Positions 49,367 through 56,681 of a DNA stretch of 64,000 nt are shown in pieces; position 1 is the first letter of the stretch; every line of letters begins with the position of its first letter. The stretch lies in NCBI RefSeq assembly GCF_017916365.1, contig NZ_JAFMSU010000003.1, positions 496,001-560,000 on the forward strand. Direction: 5' to 3'. The notes under the pieces are model-generated. The model ran no database searches and was not told the DNA's origin. It worked only from the letters and a program-made list of their open reading frames with translations. The position numbers and the translations under genes were made by a program. Source of the stretch: Rufibacter roseolus. GTDB lineage: Bacteria; Bacteroidota; Bacteroidia; Cytophagales; Hymenobacteraceae.

Positions 49367-49894
49367 CTAGTCCATTTCTATATCGCCGCGGCGCAGCTGC
49401 TCCACAGAGCGCATCACCTTGTCATGCTGCACAGCCCGGTGTTTCTCCAGGGCATCGGCCACTACGGCGTTGGTACTGCCCAAAATCTGGGCGGCCAGCA
49501 ATCCGGCGTTAGTAGCACCGTTCAGGGCCACGGTAGCCACGGGCACCCCGGAAGGCATCTGCAGGATAGAAAGGATAGAATCCCAGCCGTCAATGGAGTT
49601 GCTGGACTTCACCGGTACGCCAATCACGGGCAAAGTGGTGAGGGCCGCTACCATGCCCGGCAAATGGGCGGCACCGCCGGCCCCGGCGATAATGGTTTTG
49701 AGGCCTCTTTTGCGGGCCCCCTCAGCGTACTCCAGCATGCGGTGCGGGGTGCGGTGCGCCGATACGATGGTCACTTCAAAGGGAATGTTCAGTTGTTCCA
49801 GGATATCGGCGGCGCCAGACATCACCTTCAGGTCTGACTGGCTGCCCATGATAATACCTACCAGTGGCGTGTTTTTATCAGGAGATTGGCTCAT
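49367..49894 (-). CDS. purE: N5-carboxyaminoimidazole ribonucleotide mutase PurE
   Basis: Converts N5-CAIR to CAIR in purine synthesis. 175 residues. [13 protein letters not shown] with the phosphate/CO2-handling Ser-Asp, [10 protein letters not shown] with the catalytic His, and [16 protein letters not shown] are the class I PurE motifs. The ATG overlaps the purK stop by four bases, so the two subunits are coupled. A short tail after the core ([11 protein letters not shown]) is normal. Confidence 0.95.
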   Translation of the reverse strand: MSQSPDKNTPLVGIIMGSQSDLKVMSGAADILEQLNIPFEVTIVSAHRTPHRMLEYAEGARKRGLKTIIAGAGGAAHLPGMVAALTTLPVIGVPVKSSNSIDGWDSILSILQMPSGVPVATVALNGATNAGLLAAQILGSTNAVVADALEKHRAVQHDKVMRSVEQLRRGDIEMD

Positions 49895-51018
49895 GCAATA
49901 ATTTTTAGTCGGTTTTTAAGGGTATCTGCTTTCTGTTTTACTTCTGCAATGGTAGGGGCCAGTACCGTTAAATGGCCCATTTTACGGTAAGGCCGGGTAA
50001 ACTTCTTCCCGTACAGGTGAATGTGCACGCCAGGCTCCTGCAATGTATCTTCCAGGCCTCGGTAAACGGCCTCGCCGGAATAGCCGGCCTCACCCAGCAG
50101 GTTCACCAGCACCGCCGGGCAGTGCGGCTCAGTGTCGCCCAGTGGCAAGCCCAAAATCGCACGCAGGTGCTGCTCAAACTGCGAGGTGGCGTTGGCTTTC
50201 ATGGTGTGGTGACCACTGTTATGCGGACGCGGGGCTACCTCGTTCACCAGGATTTGCCCATCGCGGGTTACAAACATCTCCACGGCCAAAAGTCCCACAA
50301 TGTCCAGCGCGGTAGTAACGTGGGTGGCAATCTCAATAGCCATGCGCTGCAGTTTATAGGCAATCTGGGCCGGCGCCAACAGGTAATCAACCAGGTTGTG
50401 CTCTGGGTGCATGACTTGTTCCACCACCGGGAAGGCTTTCACCTCGCCCTGCACATTGCGCGCGCAGATCACCGATATCTCGGTTTCAAACTCCACCAGT
50501 TTCTCCAGCACAGTGGGGGCCTGAAAAGCCTTGGCCAGATCATTCTCAGAGGAAAGTCGCGTAACGCCGTTACCGTCATAGCCGCCCCGCCGCAGTTTCT
50601 GGAAAGCAGGCAGAAAGTCAAGGTTCGTCTCCAGCTCAGCGGCATCCTGCAATAACCTGAAATCTGAGGTAGGAATGCTGTTCTGTTTGAAAAACTCTTT
50701 CTGCAGGCCTTTGTCCTGAATGGTCTTAAGCGAGGCAGGCTTAGGATACACCTGCACGCCTTCTTTCTCCAGGGCAAAAAGGGCATCTACGTTCACGTGC
50801 TCAATTTCTATGGTCACGTGCGTACAGCGTTTCCCGAAGGCATACACCGTATCGTAGTCTTTGAAATCACCGTGCACAAACTCCTCGCAAAGATGGCGGC
50901 AGGGCGCGTATTCGTCTGGGTCCAGCACCAGGGTGTAGAGGTTGAAATCCAAACCGGCCTGCAGCAGCATGCGACCCAGTTGACCGCCGCCCAGAATACC
51001 TAATCTAACATTGTTCAT
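49891..51018 (-). CDS. purK: N5-carboxyaminoimidazole ribonucleotide synthase PurK
   Basis: ATP-grasp enzyme that carboxylates AIR to N5-CAIR with bicarbonate; works with PurE. 375 residues. [16 protein letters not shown] at residue 7, [12 protein letters not shown] in the ATP-grasp loop, [24 protein letters not shown] for Mg-ATP binding, all standard for PurK. The ATG at 51018 is the family's start. First gene of a purK-purE-GNAT operon. Confidence 0.95.
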   Translation of the reverse strand: MNNVRLGILGGGQLGRMLLQAGLDFNLYTLVLDPDEYAPCRHLCEEFVHGDFKDYDTVYAFGKRCTHVTIEIEHVNVDALFALEKEGVQVYPKPASLKTIQDKGLQKEFFKQNSIPTSDFRLLQDAAELETNLDFLPAFQKLRRGGYDGNGVTRLSSENDLAKAFQAPTVLEKLVEFETEISVICARNVQGEVKAFPVVEQVMHPEHNLVDYLLAPAQIAYKLQRMAIEIATHVTTALDIVGLLAVEMFVTRDGQILVNEVAPRPHNSGHHTMKANATSQFEQHLRAILGLPLGDTEPHCPAVLVNLLGEAGYSGEAVYRGLEDTLQEPGVHIHLYGKKFTRPYRKMGHLTVLAPTIAEVKQKADTLKNRLKIIA

Positions 51019-51211
51019 TTTAAAACCGGAAAGTCACAAGTATAAGGAATATGAGTTTCCGGCTGAAGGCCATACCCTCAGCCGAAACCCAAATCTCAGG
51101 CTTATGCGGGTAAGCTACAAGTTTTAGGGCAGCCAGCGGCATTTTTTCTTGCACAGATTCTTTATTTAATCTCAAAAGTCTGCTCAGCATAAAAATTTCT
51201 GGAAAAAAGGA
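51019..51211. other. purK upstream region
   Basis: Divergent gap. On the minus strand TATACTTG at 51041-51048 is close to the -7 consensus for purK. A weak PIP-like stretch (AGTTTTAGGGCAGCC ... GGCATTTTTTC) lies near 51118 but I do not count it. Nothing else recognised. Confidence 0.35.
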
Positions 51212-51219
51212 TATCTTTG
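51212..51219 (+). promoter_or_regulatory. Putative -7 box of the receiver-like gene
   Basis: TATCTTTG fits TAnnTTTG. It would give a leader of about 100 bases before ATG 51323, long for this window. Confidence 0.4.
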
Positions 51220-51322
51220 AAGGAAAGTAGAAGATAACGTTTCCAATTTATCATTATATAATACTCATAATCAGCAAACTCCATATTTGCTTAGATTAAA
51301 ATAGAATTATCTAAACCTATCT

Positions 51323-51787
51323 ATGAATACTTCCTATAGGCTCTTACTCTTGGAAGATGACCAGACCCTGGCAGCCGCACTTGTACAAGCTTTGAATAAG
51401 CAAAATCTATACGCCCAACGGGTTGAGGTGCAGACGCTAAGCTATGATGTGTTTGAAAGCCAGTTTGGCGTAGGCCGCAACTCCACCCGTGAAATCATTG
51501 TGTTAGGCGGCAAAGCAGCCTTAGGCTATGAGCCGGACACCCGCTTGCTGAAGTCTCTTACGGCACACCTGGACCGTACGCATCTGTTTGTCCTTACCTC
51601 GTCCATTGACGGCAAAAAAATCCTGGACTGCTGGCAACCGGGCGTCATTGGCGTGCTGCAGCGCGATGGACAGGCCCACTACCCGCTGGTGAAATCCATT
51701 CTGCGTTTGCAACTGGCGCAGCAGAAGCGCATGTCTACCCCAGCCAAGTCCAAGCAAACCGGTATCTGGCAGCGGCTTTTCGCCTAA
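51323..51787 (+). CDS. Degenerate response-regulator receiver domain protein
   Basis: A 154-residue stand-alone CheY-like fold. The first strand and acidic pair are present (YRLLLLEDD, with E11, D12 and D13), and the conserved Thr/Ser is VLTSS (T92). But the strand that should end in the phosphorylated Asp reads EIIVLGGKAALG, with Leu-Gly instead, and the Lys position reads VLQRD. So phosphorylation is not expected, and it may act as a pseudo-receiver. The C-terminus is a short basic tail (KRMSTPAKSKQTGIWQRL) without an output domain. No histidine kinase is adjacent. Confidence 0.7.
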   Translation: MNTSYRLLLLEDDQTLAAALVQALNKQNLYAQRVEVQTLSYDVFESQFGVGRNSTREIIVLGGKAALGYEPDTRLLKSLTAHLDRTHLFVLTSSIDGKKILDCWQPGVIGVLQRDGQAHYPLVKSILRLQLAQQKRMSTPAKSKQTGIWQRLFA

Positions 51788-51812
51788 ATCCTGATTTTCC
51801 CCTTTATCGGTG

Positions 51813-51838
51813 CAGCCCTCCCACCTACCGGAGGGCTG
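51813..51838 (+). terminator. Weak hairpin after the receiver-like gene
   Basis: CAGCCCTCC / GGAGGGCTG 9-bp stem, loop CACCTACC, no real T run. It may only slow transcription. Confidence 0.45.
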
Positions 51839-51877
51839 TACTAGGTAATATCCTGATTTTGCGTATTATTGGGCGCA

Positions 51878-52492
51878 ATGGAAATTCTACTCGCAACTTT
51901 CTCGGCTTTGTTTTCGGTGGTGAATCCGTTTGGCGCCATGCCGGTATTTCTCACGCTCACCCACGACGACTCCCCCGCCCGCCGGAACCAGCAGGCCTTC
52001 AGGGCTTGTCTGTACATGATCATGATCCTGACGGTTTTCTTCCTGGCGGGGCAAGCCGTGCTGGATTTCTTCGGCCTTCGGATTCATGATCTGCGTATTG
52101 CGGGGGGTATCATGATCATGCGGGCGGGCCTGGACCTGCTCAACCCTAAAGAGGACAGCAAGAAGATCTCCAAAGACGTGGTCGCCGAGGGCGTAGAAAA
52201 AGAAGATATCTCTTTTACCCCGCTGGCCATGCCCTTGCTCTCGGGCCCGGGGTCCATTGCGGTGGTCATCAGCCTTTTCACCAAGTCGCTCACCTATTTT
52301 GACATGGTCCTTACGGTGTTGGGCATCATTCTGCTGGGCGCGGTGAGTTACACCATCCTGCTTTTCTCACCTCGCCTCATGATCTTCATGGGCAAAGCCG
52401 GCCTTGCCGCCCTCACCAAAATCATGGGCTTCATTGTACTGTCTTTGGGTGTGAGTTTCATTGTAACGGCTCTGCTAGCCCTTTTCAAATAA
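51878..52492 (+). CDS. MarC-family integral membrane protein
   Basis: A 204-residue protein with six hydrophobic segments. FSALFSVVNPFGAMPVFL near the N-terminus and FTPLAMPLLSGPGSIAVVI in the middle are the paired N-P and P-L-x-x-G-P-G repeats of the MarC (UPF0056) family. ATG 51878 is preferred over TTG 51869. The family was once linked to multiple antibiotic resistance, which later work did not support; its transport role is unknown. Monocistronic. Confidence 0.9.
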   Translation: MEILLATFSALFSVVNPFGAMPVFLTLTHDDSPARRNQQAFRACLYMIMILTVFFLAGQAVLDFFGLRIHDLRIAGGIMIMRAGLDLLNPKEDSKKISKDVVAEGVEKEDISFTPLAMPLLSGPGSIAVVISLFTKSLTYFDMVLTVLGIILLGAVSYTILLFSPRLMIFMGKAGLAALTKIMGFIVLSLGVSFIVTALLALFK

Positions 52493-52502
52493 GCCACCCA
52501 CC

Positions 52503-52540
52503 CATTTTAAAGCCGATTTTACTAAAACAAGCCCAAAACC
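52503..52540 (+). repeat. PIP copy 30
   Basis: Left arm CATTTTAAAGCCGATTTTAC, right arm TAAAACAAGCCCAAAACC. It lies 10 bases past the marC-like stop. GACTCCGGA/GACTCAGAACTC words related to 22300-22345 follow at 52575-52612. Confidence 0.75.
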
Positions 52541-52621
52541 AATTCTGGTTTATAAGCTCTGCTTTCCATAATTTCTGACTCCGGACCCTAGACTCAGAAC
52601 TCAGTACTCATTGTTTTGCCT

Positions 52622-52629
52622 TATCTTTG
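52622..52629 (+). promoter_or_regulatory. Putative -7 box right before hemE
   Basis: TATCTTTG fits TAnnTTTG exactly and ends only 4 bases before ATG 52634. Transcription would begin at or beside the start codon, so the mRNA may be leaderless. Confidence 0.6.
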
Positions 52630-52633
52630 CGGC

Positions 52634-53665
52634 ATGCAATTAAAGAACGACTTGCTCCTGCGCGCCGCCATGGGGCAGCCTACTGAAAGAACTCCCGTAT
52701 GGCTCATGCGTCAGGCTGGGCGTATTTTACCGGAATACCGCGCTGTGCGCGAACGCCTCTCCGGTTTCAAGGAACTAGTGGAAACACCAGAACTGGCCGC
52801 TGAGGTGACCATTCAGCCGGTGGATCTGCTGGACGTGGATGCCGCCATCATTTTCTCCGATATCCTGGTGGTGCCCGAGGCCATGGGCTGCACCTACGAA
52901 ATGATTGAGAAACGGGGACCTATCTTCCCTAACACCATCAAAACCGCCGCTGATGTAGAAAATGTGCGTGTAGCCGACCCCTACGAGCACCTGAACTACG
53001 TGCTGGAAGCCATCAAAGTCACCAAGCGCGAACTGAACGGCCGTGTGCCGCTCATCGGGTTTGCGGGCGCGCCCTGGACCATTTTCGCGTACATGGTGGA
53101 AGGCAGCGGCTCCAAGACGTTTTCTAAAGCTCGCAAGATGCTGTACGAGGCGCCTGAGTTATCGCACCAACTGCTGCGCAAGATCACTGATACCACCATT
53201 GCTTACCTTAAGGCGCAGGTAGAGGCCGGCGCCAATCTGATCCAGGTGTTTGATTCCTGGGCGGGTATTCTGCCTCCGGCGCACTATAAAGAGTTTTCTT
53301 ACCGCTACATCGCGGAGATCTGCCAGGCTATTCAAGGAGTACCGGTGACGGTGTTCGCCAAGGGCGCCTTCTTCTCCCTCGCGGATTTCTCCCAGCTGGA
53401 TTGCCAGGTTATTGGCCTGGACTGGAACATGGACGTGAAAGACGCCCGCGCCGCTGTGGGACCGAACAAAACCCTGCAAGGCAACCTGGACCCCTGCGCC
53501 CTCTACAACGACTTTGCCGGTGTGAAACGCGAAACCATCAAAATGCTGGAAGCCTTCGGGCCTAACCGCCACATCGCCAACCTAGGCCATGGCGTGTACC
53601 CCGATACCGATCCTGAGAAGGTGAAATGCTTTATCCAGACGGTGAAAGAGTACAGCCACAGGTAA
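52634..53665 (+). CDS. hemE: Uroporphyrinogen decarboxylase HemE
   Basis: Decarboxylates the four acetate groups of uroporphyrinogen III to coproporphyrinogen III in heme synthesis. 343 residues. The start [25 protein letters not shown] aligns with family N-termini; the in-frame upstream extension from 52616 runs over the promoter and is rejected. Signature [16 protein letters not shown] includes the substrate-binding Arg; [16 protein letters not shown] is the second signature; [10 protein letters not shown] and [16 protein letters not shown] complete it. A terminator with PIP precedes the next gene. Confidence 0.95.
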   Translation: MQLKNDLLLRAAMGQPTERTPVWLMRQAGRILPEYRAVRERLSGFKELVETPELAAEVTIQPVDLLDVDAAIIFSDILVVPEAMGCTYEMIEKRGPIFPNTIKTAADVENVRVADPYEHLNYVLEAIKVTKRELNGRVPLIGFAGAPWTIFAYMVEGSGSKTFSKARKMLYEAPELSHQLLRKITDTTIAYLKAQVEAGANLIQVFDSWAGILPPAHYKEFSYRYIAEICQAIQGVPVTVFAKGAFFSLADFSQLDCQVIGLDWNMDVKDARAAVGPNKTLQGNLDPCALYNDFAGVKRETIKMLEAFGPNRHIANLGHGVYPDTDPEKVKCFIQTVKEYSHR

Positions 53666-53666
53666 G

Positions 53667-53699
53667 TATTTTCTGCCCGTTTTTCAGAAAACGATATAA
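53667..53699 (+). repeat. PIP copy 31
   Basis: Left arm TATTTTCTGCCCGTTTTTC, right arm AGAAAACGATATAA. It starts right after the hemE stop and abuts the terminator. The right arm is poor. Confidence 0.55.
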
Positions 53700-53700
53700 A

Positions 53701-53739
53701 AAAACGGCCTCCTGTTCAGATGAGCAGGAGGCCGTTTTC
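53701..53739 (+). terminator. Terminator of hemE
   Basis: 14-bp perfect stem AAAACGGCCTCCTG / CAGGAGGCCGTTTT with a 10-base loop; A-rich before and T-rich after. Confidence 0.9.
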
Positions 53740-53784
53740 TATTTAAAGAGCATCTATTTCCTTAGACTTGGGAATGCCTTTTCT

Positions 53785-53849
53785 GAGGCTTTCGCCTTAC
53801 TGAAGCTGCAAACTTCAGGTCATTTTAGGTCCAAGTTGAAAACTTGAAC
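53785..53849 (+). repeat. Dispersed repeat R2, copy 2
   Basis: Inverted relative to the copy at 35080-35144, about 56 of 65 positions alike. It contains CTGCAAACTTCAG and CAAGTTGAAAACTTG hairpins. Confidence 0.85.
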
Positions 53850-53931
53850 CAGATAACGGGTTTTACTAGATTTCTAGGTAATAGATATTAAAGTACGAGA
53901 CCTTACCTCATACCACTTCATCCCCCTACCG

Positions 53932-53987
53932 CAAGTTTAGCGCTAGCGTAACTTGTGGTTGCCATGACGGCAAGTTTGCAACTTGCC
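53932..53987. repeat. Hairpin cluster related to R2
   Basis: CAAGTTT / AACTTG around AGCGCTAGCG at 53932-53955, and GGCAAGTTTGCAACTTGCC at 53969-53987. The vocabulary matches R2 hairpins. No gene lies in the 53740-54050 stretch. Confidence 0.6.
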
Positions 53988-54050
53988 TGCTGCACTAGCA
54001 GCATTTAAAAGGTTACTGCACTTTATAAGAATCAGCCTTTAACCACAATC

Positions 54051-54090
54051 CCATTTAAAGGCCATTTTCTCAACAACAGCCCCAAAACAC
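54051..54090 (+). repeat. PIP copy 32
   Basis: Left arm TTTAAAGGCCATTTTCTC, right arm AACAACAGCCCCAAAACAC. It lies 7 bases from the stop of the minus-strand kinase gene, with + polarity. Confidence 0.75.
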
Positions 54091-54097
54091 CTATACT

Positions 54098-55129
54098 TCA
54101 GGTAGTCACTTCAAACGAAGCCAGCTCTTTCTGTAGCACCTGCGATTTCTGGGCTTCTGATTTGAGCTGATCGCGGTTAATAGGCACCACGCCTACGTGT
54201 TCGCAGACCAGACCTCCGCCCAGGTTGGCCAGTTCCGCCAAGGCAGGCAGCGGCAGGCCGGCAGCCAGGCTCAAGGCGGCGATGCTCACCACTGTATCGC
54301 CTGCACCTGATACATCGGAGATGGAACGGATGTGGGCATCTAGGTAGGTTTTGCCTTGGACTGCTGATTGGCAGAAAACTCCGCGTTCTGAGAGGGTGAC
54401 CAGCACATTCTCCAGGTCCATCTTCTGTTGCAATTGGTTTACGGCGGCTTCAAAAGCTTCTACGTTCGCATCCGCGAAATCTACTTTCAAGCCTTCTTTG
54501 AGTTCTTTCAGGTTGGGTTTGAAGAGCGTGCTGCCTTTGTAAGACAGGAAATTCTTTTTCTTGGGATCTACTACCGTGGGTACCCCGGCTCCTTTGGCCA
54601 GCGTGAGCAACTCCTCAATTACTTCGGTACTCAGCACGCCTTTGTCGTAATCCTCGAAGATGACCACGTGGGCGTTCTCCAGAAGCCCCTGGAAACGCTG
54701 TACCAGGGCCTGCCGCTCAGTGGGCGTTAAATCCATCTCCACTTCTGAATCTATCCTCAGCAACTGCTGGCCGCCCGAGATGATACGCTGTTTCACGGTG
54801 GTGGGCCGCTCAGGGCTCAGGACAATGCCCTCATCGGTTTGGCCTTGCTCCCGCAGCAAACGGATGAGATCGGCACCTTCTGGGTCATCGCCTACCACGG
54901 AGCACAGCAGCGGCGTGGCGCCTAGGCTCTGCACGTTTAGGGCCACGTTGGCGGCCCCACCCAGGCGCTGCTCGGTTTTGGTTCTGTTCACAATGGGAAC
55001 CGGGGCCTCCGGCGACAAGCGGGACGATTTTCCCCAGAGATAGGCGTCAATCATCACATCCCCTACCACTAACACCCGCAGTTGGCTGAAACGGTCAAAA
55101 AGGGAGGATACGGTGCGCTGAATGGACAT
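54098..55129 (-). CDS. rfaE1: D-glycero-beta-D-manno-heptose-7-phosphate kinase, single domain
   Basis: PfkB-family kinase for the ADP-heptose branch of lipopolysaccharide core synthesis. 343 residues. LRVLVVGDVMIDAYLWGKSSRLSPEAPVP and RLGGAANVALNVQSLGA carry the substrate and PfkB-1 motifs; VVDPKKKNF and DVSGAGDTVVSIAAL hold the ATP site with catalytic Asp. E. coli HldE fuses a cytidylyltransferase (RfaE2) to this domain; here it is missing and must be separate. No other heptose gene is adjacent. It could phosphorylate a related heptose. Confidence 0.9.
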   Translation of the reverse strand: MSIQRTVSSLFDRFSQLRVLVVGDVMIDAYLWGKSSRLSPEAPVPIVNRTKTEQRLGGAANVALNVQSLGATPLLCSVVGDDPEGADLIRLLREQGQTDEGIVLSPERPTTVKQRIISGGQQLLRIDSEVEMDLTPTERQALVQRFQGLLENAHVVIFEDYDKGVLSTEVIEELLTLAKGAGVPTVVDPKKKNFLSYKGSTLFKPNLKELKEGLKVDFADANVEAFEAAVNQLQQKMDLENVLVTLSERGVFCQSAVQGKTYLDAHIRSISDVSGAGDTVVSIAALSLAAGLPLPALAELANLGGGLVCEHVGVVPINRDQLKSEAQKSQVLQKELASFEVTT

Positions 55130-55157
55130 TCAGAAAGATAAATAGGGTTGAAACAAA

Positions 55158-55200
55158 ACATTGGATAACCCACCCTATCTGTAGGCGTGTTATCCAATGT
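55158..55200 (-). terminator. Hairpin terminator after the aminotransferase
   Basis: 12-bp stem ACATTGGATAAC / GTTATCCAATGT with a long loop; the minus strand continues TTTTGTTT. It lies 36 bases past the stop. Confidence 0.72.
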
Positions 55201-55235
55201 CTGTCAAAGGTAAGAAGAAAATGCGAGACTCGCTT

Positions 55236-56459
55236 TTAGCTTAGTTTAGCCAAACTAGCCTTGATACGCTCCAAAGCTTCAATCAATTTTGCGTCTGAGG
55301 CGGCAAACGAGAAGCGGATACACTCCGGTGCCCCGAAGGCGCCACCTTCCACCAGGGAAACGTGGGCATCGTTGAGCAGGTACATGGCCAGGTCGTTTGC
55401 GTTCTCAATTTTGATGTCGCCGGCAGACTTCCCGAAGAAAGCGCTCACATCCGGGAAGATATAGAAGGCACCCTGCGGCACGTAGGTCTTGATGCCGGGT
55501 ATATCGTTCATGAGGCCCAATACCAAGTCACGACGACGCAGGTAAGAAGCGCTCATTTCCTCGGCAGAAGCTCTTCCGCCTTCCAGCGCGCCTTGGGCAG
55601 CTTTCTGGGCGATGGAGCAGGTACCGCTAGTGATCTGGCTCTGCATTTTGTCGCAGGCATCGGCGATGTCTTTGTGGGCAGCAATGTAACCCACGCGCCA
55701 GCCGGTCATGGCATAACCTTTAGAGAAGCCGTTCACGGTCACCACGCGGTCTTTGATAGACTCAAAGCGGGCCAGGCTGTAATGCTCCCCGGTGAAGTTA
55801 ATGTACTCGTAGATTTCATCGGCGATGACGTGCACCTGCGGGTGTTTCTCCAGGATGGCGGCAAACGCAGCCAGTTCGTCTTTGGTGAACACAGACCCGG
55901 TGGGGTTACACGGCGAAGAATACATCACCAGTTTGGTATTGGAGGTGATGGCGTCTTCCAGTTGCTGGGCCGTGATTTTGTAGTCGTTCTCAAGGGCGCC
56001 ACGTACGGGAACCGGAATGCCCTCGGCCAGTTTCACTACTTCCTCGTAGCTCACCCAGTAGGGAGAGATGATAATCACCTCATCGCCGGGGTTCACGAGG
56101 CACATCACCGCGTTGGCGATGGACTGCTTGGCACCCGTGGATACCACAATGTTCTCTGGGCCGTATTCCAGGCCGTTGTCGCGGCGCAGCTTCTCCACAA
56201 TGGCCTTGCGCAGGTCTGGGTAGCCGGCTACGGGCGTATAGAAGGTATAGCCATCGTCAATGGCTTTCTTGGCAGCGTCTTTAATGTACTGAGGGGTCTG
56301 GAAATCGGGTTCCCCAAAGCTTAGGTTGATTACATCCACGCCTTTGGCTGCCAGTTCGCGGGCCTTTTTGGCCATGGCAATCGTCTGTGATTCGGCAAGT
56401 GAGGTAATGCGGTCTGATAATACTTTTTGTTCGGTAGTAAGCATCTCTTGAGAAGACAT
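55236..56459 (-). CDS. aspC: PLP-dependent aminotransferase, aspartate type I
   Basis: A 407-residue class I/II aminotransferase that probably interconverts aspartate and oxaloacetate. GVDVINLSFGEPDFQTP near the N-terminus, MYSSPCNPTGSVF, and NGFSKGYAMTGWRVGYIAA with the PLP lysine are the aspartate aminotransferase Ib motifs; the C-terminal Arg in APECIRFSFA binds the substrate carboxylate. ATG 56459 has a -7 box a few bases upstream. Prephenate or another acidic substrate is possible for type Ib enzymes. Confidence 0.9.
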   Translation of the reverse strand: MSSQEMLTTEQKVLSDRITSLAESQTIAMAKKARELAAKGVDVINLSFGEPDFQTPQYIKDAAKKAIDDGYTFYTPVAGYPDLRKAIVEKLRRDNGLEYGPENIVVSTGAKQSIANAVMCLVNPGDEVIIISPYWVSYEEVVKLAEGIPVPVRGALENDYKITAQQLEDAITSNTKLVMYSSPCNPTGSVFTKDELAAFAAILEKHPQVHVIADEIYEYINFTGEHYSLARFESIKDRVVTVNGFSKGYAMTGWRVGYIAAHKDIADACDKMQSQITSGTCSIAQKAAQGALEGGRASAEEMSASYLRRRDLVLGLMNDIPGIKTYVPQGAFYIFPDVSAFFGKSAGDIKIENANDLAMYLLNDAHVSLVEGGAFGAPECIRFSFAASDAKLIEALERIKASLAKLS

Positions 56460-56472
56460 AAAGGTGTGGGAT

Positions 56473-56480
56473 CAAAAATA
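56473..56480 (-). promoter_or_regulatory. Putative -7 box of the aminotransferase gene
   Basis: On the minus strand TATTTTTG fits TAnnTTTG and ends 13 bases before ATG 56459. Confidence 0.55.
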
Positions 56481-56530
56481 GGACCTTTTGCTGTTTTTAT
56501 AGCTGATTCGTGAATATTTAATTAATCTTT

Positions 56531-56573
56531 CACGGTTTTGGGGCCATTTACTGGAAAATAAGGAAGAAACAGG
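56531..56573 (+). repeat. PIP copy 33
   Basis: GGTTTTGGGGCCATTTAC, TGG, AAAATAAGGAAGAAACAGG. It lies between two minus-strand genes. The left half could also be read as an inverted right arm, so polarity is less sure here than elsewhere. Confidence 0.5.
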
Positions 56574-56681
56574 CATATGTATCTCCTTAAAACGCGCTCT
56601 TTGCTTAGAAAGTATCTTCTGGAGGGAATACGTCTGGCCTATGCCTCTTCTACTAATTAAAACGGAAAGGGTTCTGTTTTC

